A DNA stretch of 64,000 nucleotides, taken from contig NZ_QNGB01000003.1 of NCBI RefSeq assembly GCF_003298505.1, positions 1 to 64,000 of the forward strand. Reading direction: 5' to 3'. Below the pieces are notes generated by a model, which had not been told where the DNA came from, ran no database searches, and saw only the letters and a program-made list of their open reading frames with translations. Positions 53,094-61,464 of this stretch are shown here, piece after piece; position 1 is the first letter of the stretch, and each line of letters opens with the position of its first letter. The stretch is from Roseovarius sp. TE539. GTDB taxonomy: Bacteria > Pseudomonadota > Alphaproteobacteria > Rhodobacterales > Rhodobacteraceae. The translations under genes and the position numbers were made by a program.

Positions 53094-55295
53094 GTGACAA
53101 GTCACGGCGCGGATTTCTACGACGCGGGCGCGTTGGTGGCCGTGCTGACGACACAGCCGCTGGACCGCTTGCTGGATTACCGGGCGCCGGAAGGCGGATG
53201 CCATCCCGGCGCTTTCGTGGAAGTCCCTCTCGGGTCGCGCAAGGTGCCGGGTGTTGTCTGGGGGCCGGGCCGGGGCGATTTCGACCTGAGCAAGGTGCGC
53301 GCGGTGATCCGGGTTCTCGACGTTGCGCCGATGCGCGAGGAAATGCAGGAATTCCTGCGCCGGGCGGCCGATTACACGCTGACGCCGATGCCGGCGATGC
53401 TGCGCCTTGCGACGCGGGCGCCCGGCCTTGGTGATCCACCCTCGATGCGCAAGATCTATCGCCGGGGCGAGGGGCAGCCGGACCGCGCCACAAAGGCCCG
53501 TTCGCGGGTTCTGCAAACGCTGGAGGATTACGGCGGGCTGGCCTTCACCATGCGGGAACTGGCAGAGGCGGCGGATGTTTCGACTTCGGTCGTCAAGGGA
53601 TTGGTGGCGCAGGGCGTGGTGCGCGAGGAGGACACGCCGCGCGACCGTCCTTACCCGCATCTTGATCCGGCCCGTGTGCCAAGGGTGCTCACCGCGGAGC
53701 AGGAGGAGGCAGCGCAGACGCTCAGGGCCGCGGTGCGGACGGGTGTCTATGGCACCACGCTGCTGCGCGGGGTGACGGGCTCGGGCAAGACAGAGGTCTA
53801 TCTGGAAGCCGTGGCAGAGGTTCTGCGGCAAGGTCGGCAGGCGCTCGTGCTGTTGCCCGAGATCGCCCTGACCGCCGAATTCCTGACCCGGATCGAGGCC
53901 CGTTTCGGTGCCCGCCCGGCGGAATGGCATTCAGGTGTCACCATGACCGAGCGCCGCCGCGCATGGAAAATGGTGGGTCAGGGAGGTGCGCAGGTGGTGG
54001 TTGGTGCGCGGTCGGCCCTTTTCCTGCCATTCCGAGATCTGGGCCTGATCGTCGTGGATGAGGAGCACGACAGCTCCTACAAGCAGGAGGACGGCGTGCT
54101 CTATAACGCGCGCGACATGGCGGTGTTGCGCGCCTCGCTGTGCAGCGCGCGGGTTGTACTGGCCTCGGCCACCCCAAGCCTGGAAAGCTGGGCCAATGCG
54201 GAAGCCGGCAAATACGACAAGCTGGAACTGGCCGCGCGCTTCGGCGACGCGGTCCTGCCCGAGATACGCGCAGTCGACATGCGTGGTGTCAAGCTGACGG
54301 CGGACCGCTGGATTTCACCGACCCTTCAACGGGCCGTCGAGGCGCGGATCGCGGCCGGTGAGCAGGCGCTCCTGTTTCTCAATCGCCGTGGCTATGCGCC
54401 GGTGACTCTGTGCCGGGCCTGCGGTCACCAGATCGGGTGTGACCATTGCGATGCGCGGATGGTGGAACACAGGTTTCAAGCGCGGCTTGTGTGCCATCAA
54501 TGCGGTGAGACACGGCCGATCCCGACGCATTGTCCTTCCTGCGAGGCCGAGGGCCGGCTTGCCGCTGTCGGCCCCGGGGTGGAGCGGTTGGGAGAGGAGG
54601 CGGCGGCCACATTTCCCGATGCGCGGATCGAAACTCTGTCCTCCGATCTGTTCGGTTCGGCGCGCGCCCTCAAGGACCGTATCCGGCAAATCGCGGACGG
54701 CGGGGCGGACATCATCATCGGCACACAGCTTGTCGCCAAGGGACACAATTTTCCCTTTCTGACCCTCGTGGGCGTGATTGATGCCGATCTCGGATTGCAG
54801 GGATCTGACCTGCGCGCGGCAGAACGCACGTTTCAGTTGATGCGGCAGGTTGCGGGCCGCGCCGGGCGGGCCGAAAGGCGCGGTGTGGCCATGTTGCAGA
54901 CCTTCCAGCCGGAACATCCGGTGATCCGCGCGATCCTGTCGGGGGACGAGGACGGGTTCTGGCGTGCCGAGGCGGAGGAGCGGCGCCATGCCGGGATGCC
55001 GCCTTACGGACGCATGGCCGGGATCATCCTTTCGTCGCCCGACATGCAGTCGGTGTTCGACATGGGCAACAGGCTGGCGCGGCAGGACGGCCCGATTCAG
55101 CGGGCCGGCGCACAGGTGTTCGGCCCGGCGCCCGCCCCGATTGCCCGTATCCGCGGGCGTCACCGGGTACGGCTTCTGGTCAGGGCGCCCAGAAGCGCAC
55201 CGCTTCAGGCGGCGGTTTCGGAATGGGTGGCGCAATTCAACCTGCCGCCGCAACTGCGGCTCAGCGTGGACATTGATCCGCAGAGCTTTTTCTGA
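53094..55295 (+). CDS. priA: primosomal protein N' (PriA helicase)
   Basis: Replication-restart helicase of 733 residues. It has an N-terminal DNA-binding domain (A-V-L-T-T-Q-P-L-D-R-L-L-D-Y), then Walker A G-V-T-G-S-G-K-T-E-V-Y near residue 228 and D-E-E-H near 322. A zinc-binding stretch follows with C-R-A-C-G, C-D-H-C-D, C-H-Q-C-G and C-P-S-C-E. D-I-I-I-G-T-Q-L-V-A-K-G-H-N-F-P is a helicase core motif. The GTG at 53094 is chosen because GGAGG lies 5 bp upstream; the TTG at 53079 would place that site inside the gene. Confidence 0.95.
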   Translation: MTSHGADFYDAGALVAVLTTQPLDRLLDYRAPEGGCHPGAFVEVPLGSRKVPGVVWGPGRGDFDLSKVRAVIRVLDVAPMREEMQEFLRRAADYTLTPMPAMLRLATRAPGLGDPPSMRKIYRRGEGQPDRATKARSRVLQTLEDYGGLAFTMRELAEAADVSTSVVKGLVAQGVVREEDTPRDRPYPHLDPARVPRVLTAEQEEAAQTLRAAVRTGVYGTTLLRGVTGSGKTEVYLEAVAEVLRQGRQALVLLPEIALTAEFLTRIEARFGARPAEWHSGVTMTERRRAWKMVGQGGAQVVVGARSALFLPFRDLGLIVVDEEHDSSYKQEDGVLYNARDMAVLRASLCSARVVLASATPSLESWANAEAGKYDKLELAARFGDAVLPEIRAVDMRGVKLTADRWISPTLQRAVEARIAAGEQALLFLNRRGYAPVTLCRACGHQIGCDHCDARMVEHRFQARLVCHQCGETRPIPTHCPSCEAEGRLAAVGPGVERLGEEAAATFPDARIETLSSDLFGSARALKDRIRQIADGGADIIIGTQLVAKGHNFPFLTLVGVIDADLGLQGSDLRAAERTFQLMRQVAGRAGRAERRGVAMLQTFQPEHPVIRAILSGDEDGFWRAEAEERRHAGMPPYGRMAGIILSSPDMQSVFDMGNRLARQDGPIQRAGAQVFGPAPAPIARIRGRHRVRLLVRAPRSAPLQAAVSEWVAQFNLPPQLRLSVDIDPQSFF

Positions 55296-55382
55296 GTGAC
55301 GCAAGGTCGCACACGGTTGTAAAGATTCGCGGGCTGAATAGCTTCGACGGGAACGCGGATTCAACGACGAGGAGTATTTCGC

Positions 55383-55871
55383 ATGGCAGACAGAACCGGA
55401 AGCATCGAGAATCTTCAGACCGCGCTTTCGATGGAACTTACCGCGGTGCATCAGTATCTCCTGCATGTTCACACGCTGGAGGACTGGGGGATCGACAAGC
55501 TGGCCGCCCGGATGCGCGATGAAATGCAGGAAGAGCTGGGCCATGCGGGATCATTCATCGACCGTATCATGTTTCTGGGCGGCACGCCCCGGCTGGAGCC
55601 GTCAAAGACGCCCGCGAAGGCGGAAACCCTCACGGAACTGTTCGAGGCTGACAAGGCCGAGGAGCAGGGCGCGATCGAGTTCTATACCCGTGCGGCACGG
55701 GAAGCCTTCGACAATGACGATATCGGAACCCGCGCCCTTTTCGAGCGAATCGTCCAGGATGAGGAGGGCCACTGGGAGTGGCTGGATCTGCAACTGGACC
55801 TGCTGAAGAAGCTGGGAGAGCCCTCTTTCATGACCAATTACATGAGCGGCACCACCACCACAGCCGAGTGA
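55383..55871 (+). CDS. bfr: bacterioferritin-like ferritin lacking the haem-ligand Met52
   Basis: Iron-storage protein of 162 residues forming a four-helix bundle. The ferroxidase residues sit at exactly the Escherichia coli Bfr positions: E18, E51, H54, E94, E127 and H130. Residue 52, the haem-ligand Met in canonical bacterioferritin, is Leu here (E51-L52-G53-H54), so inter-subunit haem binding in the usual way is unlikely. The short C-terminal tail is Thr-rich. The ATG follows a GAGGAG site. It stands alone, with a hairpin downstream; no ferredoxin (Bfd) gene is adjacent. Confidence 0.9.
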   Translation: MADRTGSIENLQTALSMELTAVHQYLLHVHTLEDWGIDKLAARMRDEMQEELGHAGSFIDRIMFLGGTPRLEPSKTPAKAETLTELFEADKAEEQGAIEFYTRAAREAFDNDDIGTRALFERIVQDEEGHWEWLDLQLDLLKKLGEPSFMTNYMSGTTTTAE

Positions 55872-55900
55872 GTGAAATCCGTTGCAATGACATGCAGGAC

Positions 55901-55927
55901 GGACCCGGCGCGTTCAAAGCCGGGTCC
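55901..55927. terminator. hairpin between bfr and the thiosulfate transporter gene
   Basis: GGACCCGGC (55901-55909) and GCCGGGTCC (55919-55927) pair perfectly around a 9-base loop. It lies 29 bp after the bfr stop, between convergent genes. No clear T-run follows, so termination may be rho-assisted or weak. Confidence 0.55.
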
Positions 55928-56028
55928 ATTCCCCCGCGGTCATTGGCATTTCTGATGCTTGGGTGGGTCCGGCGACAACACCGGTGATCATGCCCGCCCG
56001 GCCCCGTGCACCAGATCGGGTGGCGGTG

Positions 56029-57093
56029 TCAGGCCACCTGCCGGCCCGCGCGGCTTTGGTCGACCAGAAAGTCGGTCGCCATGGCGCCGACCCACATTGC
56101 CACCAGTGACAGCCATGCCGTGCCCGCGAAAACCGAACTTCCCGTCACTCCGTTTCCGATCGCACAGCCCCCGGCCAGCATGCCGCCGAATCCCATCAAT
56201 GCGGCCCCAGTCATTGCGCGCCGCATGCTCGCGGGGCCGTCAAAACCCTGAAGCCGGAACTCACCGGCGATCATGGACGCCAGGAAGGCACCAACAAAGA
56301 CACCGGGAACCAATCCGATGTCGAATTCCAGGATTGCCGACCGGTCGAGAAAGAACATCAGCGTATTCGCCGAAGGGCCGGTGAACGTGGCGCTTTCAAC
56401 CTGCATCGGTTCGAAGGAAATCTGCGAAAGCGAGAATGTCGCGACCCACCCCACGGCCACGGCGAACCCCACGCCGGATGCAAAGACAAGGCGTGATGCG
56501 CCGATCCTGTTGCGGCGCGAGATCACCAGGGCCACCACCGCGAAACCCAAACCGAGTATCAGGCCGCCTGCCTGCGGCAGGCCGGTCGCGGCCAGAAGAT
56601 CGAGATTTTGGCCCCCGCCCGTGACCCACAGCGCGGCAAGCGAATTGCGCAGGGGGGCCAGCCATCCTGCCAAACTCATCTGCGCGACCACGGCAAAGAT
56701 CAGGCCCGAGATGAGGGAGCGGAGGTTTCCGGTGGCCGCCAGAACCAGAAGCCGCCCGGAACAGCCGCGCGCCAGCACCATGCCGATGCCGAACACGAGC
56801 CCGCCGAGCACCGCGCCGGACCAGCTTCCGGGGACGGCCATGATGCGCGCATCGCCGCTGCGCATCCATCCCATCAGGTCCGCCGCCTGCACCCAGACCA
56901 TGGCCGTGGAAAAGGTAAGCAACCAGACGGCAACCCTGTCGCCCATCCGACCGCGTGCGAACTCGACCGTGGCGGCGCGCAGACAAAAACGCGACCGCTG
57001 TGCCGCGACCCCGAAAATCGTGCCGGTCAGAAGCCCCAGAAGTGCCGCTGCCGGCGCCTCGCCGATTCGTTCCACAAGTGCCAAAAGGTCCAT
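56029..57093 (-). CDS. YeeE/YedE family thiosulfate transporter
   Basis: Inner-membrane protein of 354 residues, YeeE/YedE family, importing thiosulfate or related sulfur compounds. The three conserved cysteines used for relay of thiosulfate are visible: C37 (R-F-C-L-R), C111 (A-R-G-C-S-G-R) and C310 (A-G-G-C-A-I-G-N-G). About ten helices are present. The ATG at 57093 has AAAGGCGG just upstream; an in-frame start at 57147 adds a basic stretch with no family match. An Fnr/Crp-like palindrome lies in the divergent spacer, and the gene may be co-regulated with the MFS gene opposite. Confidence 0.9.
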   Translation of the reverse strand: MDLLALVERIGEAPAAALLGLLTGTIFGVAAQRSRFCLRAATVEFARGRMGDRVAVWLLTFSTAMVWVQAADLMGWMRSGDARIMAVPGSWSGAVLGGLVFGIGMVLARGCSGRLLVLAATGNLRSLISGLIFAVVAQMSLAGWLAPLRNSLAALWVTGGGQNLDLLAATGLPQAGGLILGLGFAVVALVISRRNRIGASRLVFASGVGFAVAVGWVATFSLSQISFEPMQVESATFTGPSANTLMFFLDRSAILEFDIGLVPGVFVGAFLASMIAGEFRLQGFDGPASMRRAMTGAALMGFGGMLAGGCAIGNGVTGSSVFAGTAWLSLVAMWVGAMATDFLVDQSRAGRQVA

Positions 57094-57146
57094 GAGCCGC
57101 CTTTCCTTGCCGGTTGGCCTTCTTGCACGACGGGTTGGCCGCGTCA

Positions 57147-57160
57147 TTGATCCAGATCAG
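57147..57160. promoter_or_regulatory. near-consensus Fnr/FnrL-like site
   Basis: TTGATCCAGATCAG matches TTGAY-N4-RTCAA at nine of ten specified positions, the last A being G. It lies 53 bp upstream of the YeeE/YedE start and 38 bp upstream of the MFS start, so it could control either gene. It is the second such motif in the window. Confidence 0.45.
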
Positions 57161-57198
57161 ACCCTCGCCATTCCCGTATGCTGGGCGTAAGGAAGGGC

Positions 57199-58431
57199 AT
57201 GACCCGGACTTTCCCCTTGGCCAATGCGCGTGATCTGCCGTTCTGGCGGCGGCCGGTTACGCTTCTCTTCCTGATGGCGGCGGCGATGCCTGTTGCCTTC
57301 GCCACTTGGTCGGCTCTGCTAAACAACTTCGTCATCGAGGTGGCGGGCTTCGATGGTTCGGATATCGGCTGGCTGCATACGGTGCGGGAAATTCCCGGCT
57401 TCCTGGCGGTTGGTGTGATCGCGGTCATCATCTTCATGCATGAGCAGGTCCTCGGCCTCGTCTCGCTGGTCCTGCTGGGGGTGGCAACTGCGCTGACCGC
57501 GCAGTTCCCCTCGCTTGCCGGTATCCTGACAATCACCATGCTCAGTTCCATCGGCTTTCATTATTACGAGACGGTCAACCAGTCGCTTCAGCTTCAGTGG
57601 ATCGACAAGCTGCGCGCGCCCAAGGTTCTGGGCTGGATGGTGGCGGCCGGATCCGCGGCTACCCTGGCGGCCTACCTGCTCATCGTCACGACGTGGGAAA
57701 CGCTCGGGCTGACATTCAACATGGTCTACATGCTGGCTGGCGGATTCACTGCGGTGGTCGCCTTGCTTTGCATGGTTGCCTATCCCAGGTTCGAGGCGCC
57801 GAACCCGCAGGTCAAGCGGATGATCCTGCGCCGGCGCTACTGGTTATACTACGCCCTGCAGTTCATGGCTGGGGCCCGGCGGCAGATCTTCGTGGTCTTC
57901 GCGGGGTTCATGATGGTGGAAAAATTCGGTTTCGAGGTGCACGAGGTCACGGGCCTGTTCCTTGTCAATCTGCTCGCCAACATGATCTTTGCACCACTCA
58001 TGGGGCGGGCGGTTTTTTCCTACGGAGAGCGCGCCACGCTGGCCTTCGAATATGCGGGGCTGATTATTGTCTTCCTCGCTTATGGCGGCATCTATTATTT
58101 CGGCTGGGGTGTGGTGCTGGCGGCATCGCTTTACGTTGTGGATCACCTGCTCTTCGCGTTGGCGCTGGCCCTCAAGACATATTTCCAGAAGATCGCGGAC
58201 CCGGGCGATATCGCGCCGACCGCGGCAGTGGCCTTCACCATCAACCATATAGCAGCGGTTTTCCTGCCGGCGCTTTTGGGGTATCTCTGGCTCGTCTCTC
58301 CGGGCGGCGTTTTCATCCTGGCCGCGGCAATGGCGGGTGTTTCGCTGTTTCTGTCGTTGCTGATTCCGCGGCATCCCCGGCCGGGGCAGGAGACGATACT
58401 TTCCCGCAGTGATCCCGCTCCGGCGGAATAG
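57199..58431 (+). CDS. MFS-type membrane transporter
   Basis: Membrane protein of 410 residues with about twelve helices, major-facilitator-like, substrate unknown. Hydrophobic segments begin L-L-F-L-M-A-A-A-M-P-V-A-F and recur through the protein with a cytoplasmic loop rich in R/K (residues about 205-222, K-R-M-I-L-R-R-R-Y). The conserved acidic-aromatic stretch Y-Y-E-T-V-N-Q-S-L lies in a central helix. The ATG at 57199 has AAGGAAGGG upstream. It is divergent from the thiosulfate transporter gene and followed after 31 bp by prmA; the two may be transcribed together. Confidence 0.82.
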   Translation: MTRTFPLANARDLPFWRRPVTLLFLMAAAMPVAFATWSALLNNFVIEVAGFDGSDIGWLHTVREIPGFLAVGVIAVIIFMHEQVLGLVSLVLLGVATALTAQFPSLAGILTITMLSSIGFHYYETVNQSLQLQWIDKLRAPKVLGWMVAAGSAATLAAYLLIVTTWETLGLTFNMVYMLAGGFTAVVALLCMVAYPRFEAPNPQVKRMILRRRYWLYYALQFMAGARRQIFVVFAGFMMVEKFGFEVHEVTGLFLVNLLANMIFAPLMGRAVFSYGERATLAFEYAGLIIVFLAYGGIYYFGWGVVLAASLYVVDHLLFALALALKTYFQKIADPGDIAPTAAVAFTINHIAAVFLPALLGYLWLVSPGGVFILAAAMAGVSLFLSLLIPRHPRPGQETILSRSDPAPAE

Positions 58432-58462
58432 ACCGCCAGGTCTGACAGGAGGAGGCAACTGG

Positions 58463-59341
58463 ATGCCGACGTTCACGGCACTGACAACCTTGAAGGGCCA
58501 AGACGCGGCCGAAGCCCTGGGCGAGGCCATGGAACGGCTGTCCCCGGCGCCCACCGGTGTGGGCGTTTTCGAACTGGAGGACGGGTCCGGACTGTGGGAA
58601 GTCGGCGGCTATTTCAACGAAGAGCCGGATGGGGCGGGGCTCGCGCTGCTGGCCACGATGCATGATGCTCGAACGTTCGCGGTGTCGGAACTGCCCGAGG
58701 TGGACTGGGTGGCGAAGGTGCGGCGTGAACTTGCGCCGGTCGAGGCCGGCCGTTTCTTCGTTTACGGCAGCCATGACGCGGACAAGGTGCCGGACAACCG
58801 TGTCGCCCTCTTGATCGAGGCGGCGATGGCTTTTGGCACCGGGCACCACGGAACCACGCAGGGATGTCTTCTGGCGCTGGATCGGCTGGCCGGAGAGGGC
58901 GTCTCGGCCCGGTCGGTTCTGGATGTGGGATGTGGCACCGCCGTTCTGGCGATGGCCGCGGCGCGGATCTGGCCGGGGCCGGTCCTTGCGAGTGATATCG
59001 ACGACGTCGCGATCGAGGTGGCGCATTCGAACGTGACGGCCAACGCTCTGGAAGGACGTGTGAGATGCCTTCGGGCGGATGGCCTGGATCATGAAGATAT
59101 CGAACGCGCCGCGCCCTTTGATCTTGTGTTCGCCAACATACTCAAGGCGCCATTGATCGCCCTTGCACCGGCGATCACCGCGCGCATGCGTCCGGGTGGG
59201 CATGTGATTCTTTCGGGTATTCTCAATGATCAGGCAGAAGAGGTCCGCCGGGTTTATTCAAGTCTTGGAAACGATGTGATCCATCTTGACAGGATTGGTG
59301 ACTGGGCAACGCTCACTGTGAAAAACGTGGCCCAAATGTAG
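58463..59341 (+). CDS. prmA: ribosomal protein L11 methyltransferase
   Basis: S-adenosylmethionine-dependent methyltransferase that trimethylates ribosomal protein L11. The 292-residue protein has the family's A-F-G-T-G-H-H-G-T-T and the SAM-binding loop V-L-D-V-G-C-G-T-A. N-I-L-K-A-P-L replaces the usual N-I-L-A-x-P, the catalytic-loop segment. The ATG at 58463 has GGAGGAGG upstream. A 10 bp inverted repeat lies just after the stop. Confidence 0.94.
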   Translation: MPTFTALTTLKGQDAAEALGEAMERLSPAPTGVGVFELEDGSGLWEVGGYFNEEPDGAGLALLATMHDARTFAVSELPEVDWVAKVRRELAPVEAGRFFVYGSHDADKVPDNRVALLIEAAMAFGTGHHGTTQGCLLALDRLAGEGVSARSVLDVGCGTAVLAMAAARIWPGPVLASDIDDVAIEVAHSNVTANALEGRVRCLRADGLDHEDIERAAPFDLVFANILKAPLIALAPAITARMRPGGHVILSGILNDQAEEVRRVYSSLGNDVIHLDRIGDWATLTVKNVAQM

Positions 59342-59356
59342 CCGAAATTTTGCCGA

Positions 59357-59387
59357 AATGTGGCAACTGCCTTGAAATTGCCACATT
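59357..59387. other. perfect 10 bp inverted repeat downstream of prmA
   Basis: AATGTGGCAA (59357-59366) and TTGCCACATT (59378-59387) are perfect complements separated by 11 bases. No U-rich run follows, so it is not a standard terminator. It lies in the 100 bp spacer between prmA and the small membrane-protein gene and could be a protein-binding site, an attenuator or a weak transcript end. Confidence 0.55.
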
Positions 59388-59442
59388 CCAAACGGAATTT
59401 AGTGTCCGGATTGGGCGGGGGTGTCTGATCTGGATGCCGAAA

Positions 59443-59790
59443 ATGGATTCCACGCGCCAAGACTTTGAACAACGTTGCATGCGGGTTGGTCGCATGCGCA
59501 AGCGTCTCTCGGACGGGTATATCACCGAAATCGGGTCGGACGGGTTGATCCGATGTCGGCCACGTCCAAGGCGCCCGAGCTATCGAGCTCCGTGGCGTGG
59601 CCTTTTTCTGTCAGTGATCACGATAATCTGCATCAAGGGTGCTCTTATCGCCCATCTGGGGATGAGCGATTACACCACTCGTGTGGAGCGTCTTGAAAGG
59701 GGAACGACGATAGATCGTGTCGGAGCGGTCCTGATGCATCCCGAACCGCTGTCGCTTGGGATTGCGAAAAAGCTGGGGCCTTTCCTTTGA
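59443..59790 (+). CDS. small single-pass membrane protein, hypothetical
   Basis: Protein of about 115 residues with a basic N-terminal part (R-M-R-K-R-L, R-C-R-P-R-P-R-R-P) and one transmembrane segment, L-F-L-S-V-I-T-I-I-C-I-K-G-A-L-I-A, near residues 52-70. A soluble C-terminus follows with V-E-R-L-E-R-G and G-A-V-L-M-H-P-E-P. The positive residues before the helix suggest an inside N-terminus. Start ATG 59443 or 59434 are both possible. A strong bidirectional terminator follows. Function unknown. Confidence 0.7.
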   Translation: MDSTRQDFEQRCMRVGRMRKRLSDGYITEIGSDGLIRCRPRPRRPSYRAPWRGLFLSVITIICIKGALIAHLGMSDYTTRVERLERGTTIDRVGAVLMHPEPLSLGIAKKLGPFL

Positions 59791-59813
59791 CCGGATGAAT
59801 GCCACTGCCGATG

Positions 59814-59851
59814 AAAAGGCCCCGCGCCGGGGGACGGATGCGGGGCCTTTT
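59814..59851. terminator. bidirectional rho-independent terminator
   Basis: AAAAGGCCCCGC (59814-59825) pairs perfectly with GCGGGGCCTTTT (59840-59851) around a 14-base loop. The A-run and T-run flanks allow termination in both directions, for the small membrane-protein gene and for the DUF1127 gene converging from the other side. Confidence 0.92.
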
Positions 59852-59878
59852 CGAAGCAACCGAGTGGGCTGCTTGTTC

Positions 59879-60079
59879 TCATGCCCGTGCCGAAATCCGG
59901 GCGATGTCACCACGGCAGATTCCGATATCGTCAAGCTCGCGATCCGAAAGGCGGGACAGGGCGTTGCGCGTCACGCGCTCGTCGTTCCAGTTTTTCAATG
60001 CCACAAGGGCACGGCCAAGGGCATCGCCAAGAACGAAGGTCGGGGCGTTGTGCGGGCGGGAGGTGTCGATAGCAGCCAT
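59879..60079 (-). CDS. DUF1127 domain protein
   Basis: Small protein of 66 residues. The C-terminal 40 residues are a DUF1127 domain with A-L-S-R-L-S-D-R-E-L-D-D-I-G-I-C-R-G-D-I as its signature. In other alphaproteobacteria, members of this group have been tied to RNA turnover and phosphate or stress responses. AAGGAG sits 9 bp before the ATG at 60079. A 21 bp palindrome lies about 88 bp upstream. It is convergent with the membrane-protein gene. Confidence 0.88.
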   Translation of the reverse strand: MAAIDTSRPHNAPTFVLGDALGRALVALKNWNDERVTRNALSRLSDRELDDIGICRGDIARISARA

Positions 60080-60166
60080 TGGATAAGCTCCTTTTGATGA
60101 ATGACGGAATGTCGAGAGGCTCTGACCGGCATCTAGTCGCCCGCGCTTTGCCAAGCAAGTGAGCGC

Positions 60167-60187
60167 ACTGCATAGTCCTTATGCAGT
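60167..60187. promoter_or_regulatory. 21 bp palindromic operator-like site
   Basis: ACTGCATA (60167-60174) and TATGCAGT (60180-60187) are perfect complements around GTCCT. It lies in the 228 bp divergent region between the DUF1127 gene and ruvC, closer to the former. The shape suits a LysR- or MarR-type dimer site; no regulator gene is adjacent. Confidence 0.5.
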
Positions 60188-60307
60188 TCCTGCATGGGTC
60201 ATCACGGATGCTTGCCGGGTGCGCTCGGGATGCCCTGTCGACTTCCGCTTGGTGTCTGTTCCCCTTTCGTGCTAACCAATGAAAAAGACCAGAAACGAGG
60301 GCAGGAC

Positions 60308-60793
60308 ATGCGGGTAATTGGTATAGATCCCGGATTGCGCCAGATGGGCTGGGGCGTGATAGACGTGGATGGAAGCCGGCTTGCCCATGTGGCGAGCGGC
60401 ATCTGTTCTTCGGGGGCCGGTGAGCTTGCGGCACGGTTGCTTGAATTGCACCGGCAGCTTACGGAAGTCGTGGCGATTTACCGCCCGCATGCAGCCGCGG
60501 TCGAGCAGACTTTCGTCAACCGTGACGCGGCCGGTACGCTCAAGCTCGGTCAGGCGCGCGGGGTTGCCCTCCTGGTACCGGCGCAAGCCGGGCTGCAGGT
60601 CGGGGAATATGCGCCCAACACCGTCAAGAAGACCGTGGTCGGTGTCGGTCACGCCGCGAAGGCGCAAATCCTGCACATGGTCCGCCTGCAATTGCCCGGT
60701 GCGGCGCCTGACACTCCTGATGCGGCGGATGCGTTGGCCGTGGCGATCTGTCATGCGCACCATGCGCAGCCGGACCGGCGGGTGCGCGCATGA
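60308..60793 (+). CDS. ruvC: Holliday junction resolvase RuvC
   Basis: Endonuclease that cleaves Holliday junctions during recombination repair. The 161-residue protein has its four catalytic acids at the Escherichia coli positions: D7 (I-D-P-G), E66 (V-E-Q-T-F), D138 and D141 (P-D-A-A-D-A-L-A). The ATG at 60308 follows GAGGGCAGGAC. It overlaps ruvA by 4 bp. Confidence 0.96.
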   Translation: MRVIGIDPGLRQMGWGVIDVDGSRLAHVASGICSSGAGELAARLLELHRQLTEVVAIYRPHAAAVEQTFVNRDAAGTLKLGQARGVALLVPAQAGLQVGEYAPNTVKKTVVGVGHAAKAQILHMVRLQLPGAAPDTPDAADALAVAICHAHHAQPDRRVRA

Positions 60794-61461
60794 TCGGCCG
60801 TATCGCAGGACGCATCGACTATCGCGCCCCCGATCACGTCCTCATTGATGTAGGCGGACTTGGTTATCTGGTCCATTGTTCCGAGCGCACACTCCAGGCC
60901 TTGCCGGCCACGGGCGAGCATACGGCACTCTATACCGATCTCGTGGTGCGGGAGGATCTGATGCAACTCGTCGGCTTCACGACACTGGTCGAAAAGGAGT
61001 GGCACCGCCTCCTGACCGGTGTGCAGGGCGTCGGAACGAAGGCTTCCCTGGCCATACTGGGGTCTCTTGGTCCCGACGGTGTCGCGCGGGCGGTTGCGCT
61101 TGGTGACTGGAACGCCGTGAAGGTTGCGAAAGGGATCGGGCCAAAGACCGCGCAGCGCGTCGTCAATGAACTCAAGGACCGCGCCGCGGAAGTTATGGCA
61201 ATGGGCGGGCCGGGCGGTGGCGCACAGGCAGCGCCGGAGGTGACGGGGGGCACGGAGTCGATGCCTCCGGCCACGTCGGCGAATCCGCCACCGGAGGCCG
61301 GCACGAACGCACAGGCTGAAGCGCTTTCGGCTCTTACCAACCTCGGGTACGGGCCCGGGGACGGCGCGGCGGCTGTGGCCCGAGTGGCTGGCGATAATCC
61401 CGGCGCCGATACCGCGGTTCTGATACGATCGGCTCTTAAGATTTTGGCGCCAAAGGAATAA
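60790..61461 (+). CDS. ruvA: Holliday junction DNA helicase subunit RuvA
   Basis: Junction-binding subunit of the RuvAB branch-migration complex, 223 residues. The N-terminal OB fold starts M-I-G-R-I-A-G-R-I, and the helix-hairpin-helix region shows L-L-T-G-V-Q-G-V-G and [15 protein letters not shown] Gly/Pro/Ala-rich hinge at about 137-175 leads to the C-terminal domain III ([10 protein letters not shown]) that contacts RuvB. The start overlaps ruvC (ATGA). Confidence 0.96.
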   Translation: MIGRIAGRIDYRAPDHVLIDVGGLGYLVHCSERTLQALPATGEHTALYTDLVVREDLMQLVGFTTLVEKEWHRLLTGVQGVGTKASLAILGSLGPDGVARAVALGDWNAVKVAKGIGPKTAQRVVNELKDRAAEVMAMGGPGGGAQAAPEVTGGTESMPPATSANPPPEAGTNAQAEALSALTNLGYGPGDGAAAVARVAGDNPGADTAVLIRSALKILAPKE

Positions 61462-61464
61462 GAC

